From: an uncultured Clostridia bacterium
GTDB taxonomy: Bacteria; Bacillota; Clostridia; Lachnospirales; Anaerotignaceae
NCBI GenBank assembly: GCA_902477755.1
Contig: CABSIK010000005.1
Location: 1 to 64,000 of the forward strand
Direction of reading: 5' to 3'
DNA: 64,000 bases
How positions within the stretch are numbered: position 1 is the first letter of the stretch; each line of letters begins with the position of its first letter. Below the pieces are notes generated by a model. That model had not been told where the DNA came from, searched no databases, and was given only the letters and a program-made list of their open reading frames with translations. A program made the position numbers and the translations under genes. This document shows, one piece after another, positions 8,748-17,664 of this stretch.

Positions 8748-8793
8748 CAGAAGGGCGTGAAATTTGCGAATTTTGCGCCTTTTTCTTTTTTAA
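8748..8793 (+). terminator. Terminator after pgeF
   Basis: AAGGGCGTGAAATT pairs with AATTTTGCGCCTT around a 4-base loop, followed by a run rich in T. Confidence 0.6.
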
Positions 8794-8887
8794 AGGGTGT
8801 TTGCAGGGGCTTTTGTTGTTCCGGCGTGGACAAGTAGACTTTTTTACGTAAAAATTTTGTGAAAAAGCCCGGAAATGTGGGAAAGTA

Positions 8888-8917
8888 TTGTATGTACCGC
8901 CTTTTTTATGCTATAAT
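8888..8917 (+). promoter_or_regulatory. Promoter of der-plsY-gpsA
   Basis: TTGTAT at 8888-8893, 18-base spacer and TATAAT at 8912-8917, about 75 bases before the der ATG. Confidence 0.6.
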
Positions 8918-8998
8918 ACATAGAATGTGAAAGTGGGGGCGTATGCCCCCTTCTGTATGAAAATCAAGTAGTATGAATATAGAGTTGGAGGAAAACAA

Positions 8999-10324
8999 AT
9001 GAGCAAACCCATCGTAGCAGTGGTGGGACGTCCCAACGTGGGCAAGTCCACCCTTTTCAACAGGCTGGCGGGCGAACGCATTTCCATCGTACAGGATACC
9101 CCCGGCGTAACGCGTGACAGAATCTACGCAGACGTAGAATGGCTGAATCACAAATTTACACTCATTGACACCGGCGGTATGGAAATCGGTTCTGAAGAAA
9201 TCATCCAGAAACAGATTTTGCAGCAGGCGGAAATTGCTATCGAAACCGCTGACGTTATCCTGTTTGTGACAGACGTAAAAGCAGGGGTTACTGACGACGA
9301 CCGTCAGGTTGCAAACAAACTGCGCCGCACCAAAAAACCCGTTGTGCTGGCTGTCAACAAAGTGGACAGCGTAAAGCGTGACACCATGGATATTTACGAA
9401 TTTTATGAACTTGCCATCGGTGATCCCATGCCCATTTCCGCAGGTCAGGCATTGGGTCTGGGTGACATGCTGGATCAGGTGGTTGCACACTTCCCTGAAG
9501 ACAGCGACAATCAGGAAGAAGACGACGCTATCAAAGTTGCTATCATTGGCAAACCTAACGTAGGCAAGTCCTCCCTCATCAATAAGATTCTGGGAGAGGA
9601 TAGACTCATTGTCAGCAACATTCCTGGTACCACTCGTGACGCCATCGACTCTCCCATTGAAGTGGATGGTCAGAAATATGTGTTTATCGACACAGCGGGT
9701 ATGCGCCGCAAGAGCAAAATCAAAGAAGAAATCGAGCGTTTCAGCATCATCCGTGCCGTTGCGGCTGTAGAACGCTGTGACGTTGCCATTTTGGTCATCG
9801 ACGCCAACGAAGGCATCACCGATCAGGATACAAAGATTGCCGGCATTGCCCACGAAAGAGGGAAAGCGGCTATCGTTGCCGTAAACAAATGGGATTCCAT
9901 CGAAAAAGACGATAAGACCATGAACAAATACCTGAAAGACATCGGCAATGAACTGGCGTACATGCCTTATGCACCCAGAGTATTCATTTCCGCTCATACA
10001 GGTCAGCGTGTCAATCGTCTGCTGGAACTGATTAAGACCGTAAACGAAAACCACGCCCTGCGTATCAGCACCGGTGTTCTGAACGAAGTTTTGATTGAAG
10101 CAACAGCTATGCAGCAGCCCCCTGCGGACAAAGGCCGCCAGCTGCGTCTGTACTACATGACACAGGTATCCGTAAAACCCCCTACCTTTGTCATTTTCGT
10201 CAACGAACGGGAACTGTTCCACTTCTCTTACCGCAGATATATCGAAAACCAGCTGCGGGAAGCCTTCGGTTTTGTGGGCACACCCATTCATTTTATCGTA
10301 AGAGAAAAAGGGGATAAGGATTGA
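8999..10324 (+). CDS. der: Ribosome biogenesis GTPase Der (EngA)
   Basis: Tandem-GTPase assembly factor for the 50S subunit. G domain 1 has GRPNVGKST near residue 9, DTGG and NKVD; G domain 2 has GKPNVGKSS near residue 184, DTAG and NKWD. The C-terminal KH-like domain (about residues 355-441) contains the conserved PPTFVIFVNE. Length 441 aa is normal. The ATG at 8999 follows GGAGG at 8985-8990. plsY starts two bases after the stop, a conserved arrangement in Firmicutes. Confidence 0.96.
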   Translation: MSKPIVAVVGRPNVGKSTLFNRLAGERISIVQDTPGVTRDRIYADVEWLNHKFTLIDTGGMEIGSEEIIQKQILQQAEIAIETADVILFVTDVKAGVTDDDRQVANKLRRTKKPVVLAVNKVDSVKRDTMDIYEFYELAIGDPMPISAGQALGLGDMLDQVVAHFPEDSDNQEEDDAIKVAIIGKPNVGKSSLINKILGEDRLIVSNIPGTTRDAIDSPIEVDGQKYVFIDTAGMRRKSKIKEEIERFSIIRAVAAVERCDVAILVIDANEGITDQDTKIAGIAHERGKAAIVAVNKWDSIEKDDKTMNKYLKDIGNELAYMPYAPRVFISAHTGQRVNRLLELIKTVNENHALRISTGVLNEVLIEATAMQQPPADKGRQLRLYYMTQVSVKPPTFVIFVNERELFHFSYRRYIENQLREAFGFVGTPIHFIVREKGDKD

Positions 10325-10325
10325 T

Positions 10326-10937
10326 ATGTTTCGACTGATTTGTATTGCCATCGGGTACTGCATCGGCTGTATCCAGACGGCGTTCATCATGGGCAAGCTC
10401 TGCAAAACAGACCTGAGCAAAAAAGGCAGCGGCAATCTGGGCACCACCAATGCCCTGCGTGTGCTAGGTTTCAAAGCAGGAGCAGTCACATTCATCGGGG
10501 ATATTTTAAAAGGGGTCGTTAGTTTCATCATTGCCAGATGGCTGTTCCCAGATATGGGCGTTCTGGCAGGGATTTATGCCTGCGCAGGTACCATTTTAGG
10601 ACATGATTTTCCTTTTTACCTGCATTTCAAAGGCGGCAAAGGTATTGCTGCCACCATCGGTATGGTGCTGTGCATCGGTTTTACAGAATCCATGCCGTTG
10701 ATGCTCATTTCCTTTGCCATCGGTATTGTGGCAGTGAAGATGTCCGGTTATATTTCTCTGGGCTCCATGCTCTTTTCCATCGCCATTGCCATTTGCGCCT
10801 TTTCTTTCCAGCTTCCGCTGGAAGGGGCATTGGTGCTGACAGGGCTGACCATTTTGGCACTGTGGAAACATCGGGCAAATATCGAAAGACTGCGTGCAGG
10901 CAATGAAAACAAGTTTACTTTGACAAAGAAAGTCTGA
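10326..10937 (+). CDS. plsY: Acyl-phosphate:glycerol-3-phosphate acyltransferase PlsY
   Basis: Integral membrane enzyme adding the first acyl chain to glycerol-3-phosphate from acyl phosphate. Signature loops are present: KKGSGNLGTTNALR near residue 35, HDFPFYLHFKGGKGIAA near residue 95, and a third motif near the C-terminus. Five hydrophobic segments are visible, as expected. Length 203 aa. It sits between der and gpsA, and gpsA makes its substrate, so the operon couples ribosome assembly to phospholipid synthesis genes. Confidence 0.95.
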   Translation: MFRLICIAIGYCIGCIQTAFIMGKLCKTDLSKKGSGNLGTTNALRVLGFKAGAVTFIGDILKGVVSFIIARWLFPDMGVLAGIYACAGTILGHDFPFYLHFKGGKGIAATIGMVLCIGFTESMPLMLISFAIGIVAVKMSGYISLGSMLFSIAIAICAFSFQLPLEGALVLTGLTILALWKHRANIERLRAGNENKFTLTKKV

Positions 10938-10953
10938 GGAAGGGGAGTTTGTT

Positions 10954-11943
10954 ATGAAAAATGTAGCGGTAATCGGTTCTGGCAGCTGGGGCACAGCCCT
11001 TGCCATCATTCTGACCAAGTATGACCATCAGGTGAAGATTTGGGCAAGAAGTCAGGCGGCTGTAGACGAAATCAATAGCAAACACACCAACGAAAAATAT
11101 CTTCCCGGCGTTACATTACCGGAAACATTGACAGCCACCACAGACCGTGAAGCGGCGCTGGAGGGGGCGGAAATCGTCATTTCCGCTGTGCCTTCCCGTG
11201 CGGTGCGTCAGACTATGACAGACTTTGCGCCTTATTTCAAAGCAGGCACTGTCATCGTCAATGTGGCAAAAGGTCTGGAGGACGGCAGTCTGCTGCGTCT
11301 TTCTCAGGTCATTCAGGAATGTGTGCCCCAGTGCGAAGTATGCGTGCTGTCCGGTCCCAGTCATGCGGAAGAAGTGGCAAGAGAAATCCCCACCACTTGC
11401 CTCATTGCTTCTGAAAATGAAGAAGTGGCAAAAATGGTGCAGAAAGAATTTATGAATCCCAAATTCCGCATTTACACCAGCACAGATGTCATCGGCGTGG
11501 AAATGGGCGCGGCTCTGAAAAACGTTATGGCACTGGCGGCAGGTATGAATGACGGTCTGGGCTTTGGGGATAACAGCAAAGCGGCTCTGATGACAAGAGG
11601 CATTGCGGAAATGAAGCGTCTGGGCATTGCCATGGGCGGCAAGGCGGAAACATTCGCAGGCCTTTCCGGTATCGGTGACCTGATTGTGACTTGTACCAGT
11701 ATGCACTCCCGTAACCGCCGGGCAGGCATCCTGCTGGGACAGGGCAAGAGTCTGGAAGAAACACTGGCAGAAGTCAAAATGGTTGTAGAAGGTGTCAACA
11801 CTGTACAGGCAGCTTGTCATCTGGCAGAAAAATATCATGTTGACCTGCCTATCACACAAGCCATCAATGACGTGCTGTTCAACGGAAAAGATACCCAGAC
11901 AGCCGTACTGGAATTGATGACAAGAGAAGGAAAATCCGAATAA
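10954..11943 (+). CDS. gpsA: NAD(P)H-dependent glycerol-3-phosphate dehydrogenase
   Basis: Cytoplasmic enzyme reducing dihydroxyacetone phosphate to sn-glycerol-3-phosphate for phospholipids. The N-terminal Rossmann motif is GSGSWGTALA (residues 7-16); the catalytic region has GAALKNVMALAAGMNDGLGFGDNSKAA split across residues 188-215 and GLSGIGDLIVTC near 237. Length 329 aa is standard. AGGGGAG lies upstream of ATG 10954. Last gene of the der operon, followed by a strong terminator. Confidence 0.96.
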   Translation: MKNVAVIGSGSWGTALAIILTKYDHQVKIWARSQAAVDEINSKHTNEKYLPGVTLPETLTATTDREAALEGAEIVISAVPSRAVRQTMTDFAPYFKAGTVIVNVAKGLEDGSLLRLSQVIQECVPQCEVCVLSGPSHAEEVAREIPTTCLIASENEEVAKMVQKEFMNPKFRIYTSTDVIGVEMGAALKNVMALAAGMNDGLGFGDNSKAALMTRGIAEMKRLGIAMGGKAETFAGLSGIGDLIVTCTSMHSRNRRAGILLGQGKSLEETLAEVKMVVEGVNTVQAACHLAEKYHVDLPITQAINDVLFNGKDTQTAVLELMTREGKSE

Positions 11944-11952
11944 TTCATACAT

Positions 11953-11991
11953 AAAAAAGCCAGAATCCATAGCAAGGGTTCTGGCTTTTTT
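11953..11991. terminator. Bidirectional terminator between gpsA and the MFS gene
   Basis: AAAAAAGCCAGAATCC pairs with GGGTTCTGGCTTTTTT around a short loop. A/T runs on both sides let it serve the converging gpsA and MFS transcripts. Confidence 0.8.
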
Positions 11992-12008
11992 GATGTAGAT
12001 TTTTTGCC

Positions 12009-13172
12009 TTATTCCCCAGTGCAGTGTCTGCCCTTTTCTGTCAAAATCGTCATGCACAGGGCAAAGACCAACAGCAGCACAGGATACAGCCCCATGGAGA
12101 TTTTCTCCGATAGAAAACCGGACACCGGGGGCATGGTGGTACTGCCCAGATAAGAAATTGCCATTTGGGTACCCATGAGAGATTGGGAAAGTGATTTTCC
12201 GAATCGCTGGGGTGTGGCGTGGAGCAGGCTGGGATAAATGGGCGCACAGCCCAGTCCTGTGAGAATCAATCCCAGACAAAGGAACAGGTTATGGAGGGGC
12301 AGGAGCATCAGTATAATGCCTACAATGGCGGTGCCTTCCCCCAGACGCACCATGGCGTCATCGGAAAACCGCAGGGTCAGGAAGCCGCTGAAAAACCGTC
12401 CGGCAGTGATGCCCAGATAAAACAGGGAAATCCATTTCGCCGCAGTTTCAGCAGAAATGCCTCGCACAGCTACCATATAACTGCTGCCCCAAAGACCAGT
12501 GGTCAATTCCAATGCGGAATAGAAGAAAAACGCCGTCAGTGCGGCTTTGACACCGGGACGTTTCAGCAGTTTCCCCCACTGAGGTGTCTGGGGACGGACA
12601 GTTTCGCCGCCGGAAAGGGGCAGCTCCTGTTTTTTCCACAAAGGCAGGGACAGAAGCAGGATGAGGGTCAATGCCATTTGCAGGAAGGAAATGGTGCGGT
12701 AGCCTGCCTGCCAGCCCATGCCGCGGCTCAGACACAGCCCCATGATGTAAGGGCCGCCTGTAGCGCCGATGCCCCAGAAACAATGGAGCCAGCTCATGTG
12801 CTTTGCCTTGTAGTGGAGGGCAACGAAGTTGTTCAGGGCAGCGTCTACGGAGCCAGCTCCCAGACCGTAGGGGATTGCCCAAAGGCAAAGGGCAAAGAAG
12901 CTGTCGGAAAGGGAGAAACCCAAAAGGGCAAGGGCAGTCATGGCAACGCTGCACATGGTGACACCGCCTGTGCCAAACCGCTGGATAACCCGATGGCTCA
13001 TAAGGCTGGACAGTATGGTGCTGGCGGTGATGAGAAAGGAAATGACGCCCCCCAGAGAAAGGGAAACCCCCAGACTTTCCTGCATCTGCGGCCATGCGGA
13101 GCCCAGCAGGGAGTCTGGCAGTCCCAGTGAAATGAACGATACATAAATCAGTGCCAGAAGCAGTGAAAACAT
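12009..13172 (-). CDS. MFS transporter, sugar/drug type
   Basis: Twelve-helix major facilitator, 387 aa, in the cytoplasmic membrane. The first helix carries SFISLGLPDSLLGSAWP, a pattern common in the FucP/YbjJ-like group. A charged cytoplasmic loop after helix 6 contains KKQELPLSGGE. The start at 13172 (MFSLLLALIYVSF) follows GGGAGG on the minus strand; a longer reading to 13274 adds a basic stretch and lacks a ribosome site. It is divergent from an AraC regulator, which may control it. The substrate cannot be read from sequence. Confidence 0.82.
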   Translation of the reverse strand: MFSLLLALIYVSFISLGLPDSLLGSAWPQMQESLGVSLSLGGVISFLITASTILSSLMSHRVIQRFGTGGVTMCSVAMTALALLGFSLSDSFFALCLWAIPYGLGAGSVDAALNNFVALHYKAKHMSWLHCFWGIGATGGPYIMGLCLSRGMGWQAGYRTISFLQMALTLILLLSLPLWKKQELPLSGGETVRPQTPQWGKLLKRPGVKAALTAFFFYSALELTTGLWGSSYMVAVRGISAETAAKWISLFYLGITAGRFFSGFLTLRFSDDAMVRLGEGTAIVGIILMLLPLHNLFLCLGLILTGLGCAPIYPSLLHATPQRFGKSLSQSLMGTQMAISYLGSTTMPPVSGFLSEKISMGLYPVLLLVFALCMTILTEKGRHCTGE

Positions 13173-13261
13173 AAAATACCTCCCAAAAAGTAAATAGGCT
13201 GTCTTTTTTGGAAAAACATCCCGTAAAAATTGTACTCTATTAAAATACCGCCGGAAAAGGC

Positions 13262-13290
13262 TTGATGCAATCAATATATAGACGTATACT
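13262..13290 (+). promoter_or_regulatory. Promoter of the AraC-led operon
   Basis: TTGATG at 13262-13267 and TATACT at 13285-13290 with a 17-base spacer, 26 bases upstream of the ATG at 13317. Confidence 0.5.
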
Positions 13291-13316
13291 ATAAAAAAAC
13301 GGACAGGAGGGGTAGT

Positions 13317-14213
13317 ATGTCATTGGATGCCTGTGATGTAAACGTCAATCCCAGACAAATGGAACTGCGTCCCCATGGCACGGCGGATTTTCCCTGCGGC
13401 GGTTATGATACCCAGATTCGCAGTGGTGAAAAAGGCGGCGTTGCCTGGCATTGGCACGAAGAAACGGAAATATTATATGTAACGGAAGGCAGTGTGGAAG
13501 TATTCCTGCCGGACATGCGCTGGACCCTTTCCAAAGGCGAAGGGGCTTTCATCCATGCCAATGTGCTCCACAGCATACTGGCAGCAGGGGAAGGAGGCAA
13601 AATCCGTTCTGCTGTATTCCATACCAGACTTATCAGCGGCGGACAGGATACGGTTTTTCAGAAAAAATATATTGCTCCTCTGCTGGCTTATGGCGGCATG
13701 AAGGGGCTGCCTCTGACGGGGGAAGAACAGTGGCAGAAGGACATGCTGGCGGAAATCAAAGAAATCGTCCGCTTTCTGGAGAAAAAGGAAGAAGGCTATG
13801 AATGGGATGTGCGGGATACGCTGGGTCGTTTGTGGCGGAATCTCTATGCCCATACAAAGCCCGTAGAAGGCGGAAACAGCCGGAAAACCATGGATGCTCA
13901 GCGGCTCAAGAGCATGCTGGAATTGATTCAGAAAGAATATAATGAGCCTTTGGATTTGGCAAGGATTGCCAGAGCGGCAAATATCGGGGAGAGGGAATGT
14001 CTGCGGTGCTTCCATCGCACCATCGGCATTTCTCCTTTGCAGTATTTGCTGCGGTATCGTGTTTCTCAGGCGGCACTTTTGCTTAGGGAAACCAATCTGC
14101 CTGTGGCGGAAGTGGGTATGCGCTGCGGTTTTGACAGCCCCAGCCATTTTGCCCAGACCTTCCGCAAATATTTTTCCATTACACCCAGCGCTTATCGGAA
14201 AGGGAAGATTTAA
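13317..14213 (+). CDS. AraC family transcriptional regulator with cupin sensor
   Basis: Cytoplasmic DNA-binding regulator, 298 aa. Residues about 35-110 form a cupin/AraC-binding domain (WHWHEETEILYVTEG, then GEGAFIHANVLHS). Residues about 195-298 hold two helix-turn-helix motifs, the second ending CGFDSPSHFAQTFRKYFSI, the classical AraC signature. It heads an operon with a small membrane protein, an esterase, an acyltransferase and a zinc-ribbon protein, and is divergent from the MFS gene. The ligand is unknown. Confidence 0.88.
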   Translation: MSLDACDVNVNPRQMELRPHGTADFPCGGYDTQIRSGEKGGVAWHWHEETEILYVTEGSVEVFLPDMRWTLSKGEGAFIHANVLHSILAAGEGGKIRSAVFHTRLISGGQDTVFQKKYIAPLLAYGGMKGLPLTGEEQWQKDMLAEIKEIVRFLEKKEEGYEWDVRDTLGRLWRNLYAHTKPVEGGNSRKTMDAQRLKSMLELIQKEYNEPLDLARIARAANIGERECLRCFHRTIGISPLQYLLRYRVSQAALLLRETNLPVAEVGMRCGFDSPSHFAQTFRKYFSITPSAYRKGKI

Positions 14214-14225
14214 GGGGGAAGAAAA

Positions 14226-14420
14226 ATGCTTTTGGTGATGAAGATTGTATACGTCGTTTTTGCGGCAGTCATGGTCTTTTTTCCCAAAAAGATTTGGGAT
14301 ATATTTTACGGGAATTTCAGCAAGAACGCAGAGCCTAAAGACGCCATACTCATGGCATATCGCGCGGCAGGCATTGTGGCACTTGTGGTATTTATCATAA
14401 AAGGTATTTTGGGAAGTTAA
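14226..14420 (+). CDS. Small two-helix membrane protein, 64 aa
   Basis: ATG at 14226 follows AAGGGGGAAG. Two hydrophobic segments (about residues 3-18 and 45-62) flank a basic loop (PKKIWDIFYGNFSKN). It resembles the small DUF6199-like membrane peptides of Clostridia, but I am not certain. It lies 12 bases after the AraC gene and 15 before the esterase, so it is part of the operon. Function unknown. Confidence 0.65.
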   Translation: MLLVMKIVYVVFAAVMVFFPKKIWDIFYGNFSKNAEPKDAILMAYRAAGIVALVVFIIKGILGS

Positions 14421-14435
14421 GGGGGTAAGAGCCTT

Positions 14436-15374
14436 TTGGAAATCAATAAAGTCATGCGTACGGCGCTGAAAGCGCTGTCTTATCCAGATTTGGATGTGAA
14501 AAAAACATATAAAATCAAACGGCGGCTGGAGGGGATTCGCTCTGCCCAGCTTTCACCGGAGAAAAATCTTTTTCAGGACTGGCGTGTGCCTTTTGGCAAG
14601 ACCAGTGTACCTGTGCGGCTGTTTTTTCCTAATGAAAAAGAGGTACTGGAGCCTCCTGTGATTCTCTTTTTCCATGGCGGCGGCTGGGTCGTTGGGGATA
14701 TCAACAGCTATACGAAGGTATGCGCTTCCATGGCGCAGATATTAGAATCGGTGGTCATTTCTGTGGATTATCGTCTGGCGCCGGAGCATAAATTCCCAGC
14801 AGCGCCGGAAGATTGCTACCATGTGGCAAAGACACTGTTTTGCGACGGTTTTCCTTTTCCGGCGAAACCGGAGGAAATCACCCTTATGGGGGACTCTGCC
14901 GGCGGCAATCTGGCGGCAGTGGTATCCCAGATGGCAAGAGATCGGGGAGAATTTGAGGTAAAACAGCAAGTACTGCTCTATCCTGCCACATTCAACGACC
15001 ATACCCCTGCATCACCTTTCCCTTCTGTAGTGGAAAACGGCACGGATTATCTTTTGACCTCTAAACGGGTCTGTGACTATATGGAATTGTATGAGTCCTC
15101 TCCAGCAGACAGACAAAATCCCTATTTTGCGCCTCTTTTGGCGGAGGATTTTTCTCATCAGCCCCGCACACTCATTCTGACAGCGGAATTTGACCCTCTC
15201 CGGGATGAAGGGGAAGCCTATGGGGGAGAACTGAAACAGGCGGGAAATGACGTGACGGTGGTGCGGATTGCCGATGGGCTTCATGGATATTTTTCACTGC
15301 CGCCACGGTTTGAAGCGGTGCAGGAAAGCTACCGCTGGATACAGCAATTCCTGAAAGGAGGAGAGCCTTTGTGA
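14436..15374 (+). CDS. Alpha/beta hydrolase, hormone-sensitive-lipase type esterase
   Basis: 312-aa esterase/deacetylase of the HSL family. The oxyanion motif FFHGGGWVVGD lies near residue 75, the nucleophile elbow GDSAGGN near residue 151, and the Asp and His of the triad in EFDPLRDEG and DGLHGYFS. No signal peptide is seen, so it is probably cytoplasmic. The start is TTG at 14436 after GGGGGTAAGAG; the next ATG is seven codons later. Its stop overlaps the acyltransferase GTG (GTGA at 15371-15374), so an esterase and an acyltransferase are translationally coupled. Confidence 0.86.
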   Translation: MEINKVMRTALKALSYPDLDVKKTYKIKRRLEGIRSAQLSPEKNLFQDWRVPFGKTSVPVRLFFPNEKEVLEPPVILFFHGGGWVVGDINSYTKVCASMAQILESVVISVDYRLAPEHKFPAAPEDCYHVAKTLFCDGFPFPAKPEEITLMGDSAGGNLAAVVSQMARDRGEFEVKQQVLLYPATFNDHTPASPFPSVVENGTDYLLTSKRVCDYMELYESSPADRQNPYFAPLLAEDFSHQPRTLILTAEFDPLRDEGEAYGGELKQAGNDVTVVRIADGLHGYFSLPPRFEAVQESYRWIQQFLKGGEPL

Positions 15375-16648
15375 GTGATGCAAAGTGGAGCAGGCTGGAA
15401 AACGCTGCAAAGATATTTCCGTCCACCACAAGCAGAGAAGATACAAAGGTTTTCCGTTTCACCTGTGAACTGACGGAAATGGTGCAGGAAGCACCTTTGC
15501 AGGCAGCCTTGGAAGAAACACTGGAATTTTTCCCCTTTTACCGCTATTCCCTGCGGCGGGGGCTGTTCTGGTATTTTTACGAAGAAAGCAGAGAGAAGCC
15601 AGTGGTGCGGGAGGAACATCTGCCCCCATGCAGTAAGCTGTACCATCCTGACCGTCACGGACTGCTCTTTTCCGTGACCTATTATCGCTGCCGCATCAAT
15701 CTGGAGGTCTATCATTCCCTGACAGATGGGACGGGGGCACTGGCATTTCTGCGGATGCTGACCATCCATTACATCAAGCAGGTTCATGGGGAGGGTGTCC
15801 TTTCCCATGAGGCACTCTGCAATGGGGTGCCTGTGCCGGAGCGTATGAGCGACAGTTTCGCCCGGTATTACACAGGAAAGAAAAAGTATGAGAAACAGAA
15901 AGTCAAACGGGCTTACCGCATTTCCGGCATCCGTCTGCCAGACCATCAGATTCGTGTTATGGAAGGAACGGCGTCGGCATCTCAGATATTGCAAAAATCC
16001 CATGAATACGGCACCACAGCCAGTATATTCCTTTGCAGTGTGCTGCTTCGTGCCATTCATGCCCAGATGCCCAAACGGGCGGAGAAATATCCTGTGAATC
16101 TGTCGGTGCCAGTAAATCTGAGAAATTATTTCCCGTCGGAATCCGCCAGAAACTTTTTCTCTGTCATTACGGTGGGCTATGATTTCGGGAAAAATCCCGA
16201 TGATTTTGCTTCTGTCATTGCTGCCGTCAAAGAAGGCTTTGCCAAAGAACTGACGGAGGAAAAAGTCAAAGGCAGGCTGAACGACCTCTGTGCTTTGGAG
16301 CATAACCTGCTGACCCGTATGGTGCCCCTGTTTTTGAAAGACATCAGTCTGAACATTGCCAATCGGGTGTCGGCAAGGGAAATCACCATGGCATTTTCCA
16401 ATATTGGCCGTGTGGATATGCCAGAGGAAATGGCGCCTTATCTGCGGCAGTTCGGCGTGTTCGTCAGCACAAAGCGGATGCAGGTATGTCTCTGCTCCTA
16501 TGGGGATCGGCTGACCATGGGATTTTCCGCACCTTTTGTGGATACGTCTGTACAGCTTCATTTTTTCAGACAGCTGACTCAAATGGGCATTGATGTGGAA
16601 CTGACGGCAAATGTGCAGGAAGGAGGGGAAGACCATGCGAAGCTGTGA
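15371..16648 (+). CDS. Condensation-domain-like acyltransferase (alcohol acetyltransferase/PapA type)
   Basis: 425-aa protein with the CoA-dependent acyltransferase (condensation) fold. The active-site motif reads YHSLTDGTGAL near residue 117, matching HxxxDG with the first His of HHxxxDG replaced by Tyr. A second family motif lies near NLRNYFPSESARNFFS (about residue 252). Such proteins esterify alcohols or assemble lipid esters. The GTG start at 15371 overlaps the esterase stop. It is followed closely by a zinc-ribbon membrane protein. Substrate unknown; coupling to an esterase suggests making and breaking of the same ester. Confidence 0.75.
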   Translation: MSDAKWSRLENAAKIFPSTTSREDTKVFRFTCELTEMVQEAPLQAALEETLEFFPFYRYSLRRGLFWYFYEESREKPVVREEHLPPCSKLYHPDRHGLLFSVTYYRCRINLEVYHSLTDGTGALAFLRMLTIHYIKQVHGEGVLSHEALCNGVPVPERMSDSFARYYTGKKKYEKQKVKRAYRISGIRLPDHQIRVMEGTASASQILQKSHEYGTTASIFLCSVLLRAIHAQMPKRAEKYPVNLSVPVNLRNYFPSESARNFFSVITVGYDFGKNPDDFASVIAAVKEGFAKELTEEKVKGRLNDLCALEHNLLTRMVPLFLKDISLNIANRVSAREITMAFSNIGRVDMPEEMAPYLRQFGVFVSTKRMQVCLCSYGDRLTMGFSAPFVDTSVQLHFFRQLTQMGIDVELTANVQEGGEDHAKL

Positions 16649-17294
16649 CGCTTGTCATGTACATGTACGGGGAAGTATGGAGCGCTGTCCCCTCTGCGGT
16701 GCAAAACTCCATGGAGAAAAAGAACCCAATGTATTTCCCAGACTGCATTTGTATGACCATATGTATCGGAAGATCATGCGCATCTTCCTGTTTTTGTCCG
16801 TCATTGCTGTGATGGTCTGTCTGGCGGCAAATCGGGTGTTTGTGCCGGATTTGTTTTGGTCTATGTTTGTGCTGGCTGGGGTAGTTTCCTTCTGGATCAG
16901 CCTGTATGCGGCGTGGAAAAAGAAACGGAATATCCCCAAAGGTATCTTATGGGAAATGACAGTCATTTCCATCCTTGCGGCGGCATGGGATATGGGAACA
17001 GGCTGGCATGGCTGGTCTGTGGACTTTATCCTGCCCATCCTTTGCACCGTGTCCATTGGCATGATGGTGGTCATGGCAAGATTTTTGCGGCTGCAATTAC
17101 GGGAGTATGTCATTTATATGCTTATGGAAATCGTATACGGTTTGGTGGTATGGATTTTGCTGCTGACCCATGTGATTCAGTTTATCCTTCCGGCATTGGT
17201 CTGTGTGGTATGCTGCGGCGCGGCATTGGCAGCACTGGTGATTTTCCGGTGGGAGTTATTCCGGGAGGAGATGCAGAAACGACTGCATTTTTAA
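16635..17294 (+). CDS. Zinc-ribbon membrane protein (DUF6320-like)
   Basis: 219 aa. The N-terminus has a CxxC-x11-CxxC zinc ribbon (CDACHVHVRGSMERCPLCG), and about six hydrophobic helices follow from residue 55. I believe this matches the DUF6320 family often found beside condensation-fold acyltransferases and HSL esterases. The ATG at 16635 overlaps the end of the upstream gene and follows AGGAGGGGAAG. It probably anchors or assists the preceding acyltransferase at the membrane; that role is inference. Confidence 0.75.
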   Translation: MRSCDACHVHVRGSMERCPLCGAKLHGEKEPNVFPRLHLYDHMYRKIMRIFLFLSVIAVMVCLAANRVFVPDLFWSMFVLAGVVSFWISLYAAWKKKRNIPKGILWEMTVISILAAAWDMGTGWHGWSVDFILPILCTVSIGMMVVMARFLRLQLREYVIYMLMEIVYGLVVWILLLTHVIQFILPALVCVVCCGAALAALVIFRWELFREEMQKRLHF

Positions 17295-17304
17295 AAATCA
17301 TAGA

Positions 17305-17353
17305 AACGGAGTTTGTGTGATGCGAAAGCATGGGACAGACTCCATTTTTTTAT
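17305..17353 (+). terminator. Terminator after the AraC-led operon
   Basis: GGAGTTTGT pairs with ACAGACTCC around a loop that itself contains GATGCGAAAGCAT, then TTTTTTT. The remaining 300 bases to phnW are AT-rich. A possible -35/-10 pair (TTGCAA 17473, TATCAT 17499) has a poor 20-base spacer, so the phnW promoter is unplaced. Confidence 0.6.
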
Positions 17354-17664
17354 AGAAATTTTACGGAAAAATCACAGAAACAGGGTAGTTGAAAATCAGC
17401 ATGCCTATGGAGTGAAAAACAACAGAGGAATTTCATAAAGATTTCACAGAAAAATTCGCAAAACAAGATAGTTTGCAATTTTTCTTTATGCTTTAATGTA
17501 TCATAATGAGAAAAAATAGGATCAGAGCAAGTCATGGTGCAGCGGCACTGAAAAATATGGATTTGATGGATTTTTGCGGAAGAATCCTTTTTATTCTGGA
17601 AAAGAAGCAATACAGACGGCAGATTCAAAAGCCAACCAATCAAGAAATATGAAGGAGTACAGAC

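Noticed and set aside
12219..13130. 303-codon plus-strand frame opposite the MFS gene
   Set aside because: Its translation is Gln/His/Gly-rich without domains, whereas the minus strand gives a clear 12-helix transporter with a good ribosome site.
17473..17504. phnW promoter TTGCAA...TATCAT
   Set aside because: The 20-base spacer is too long for a confident sigma-A call.
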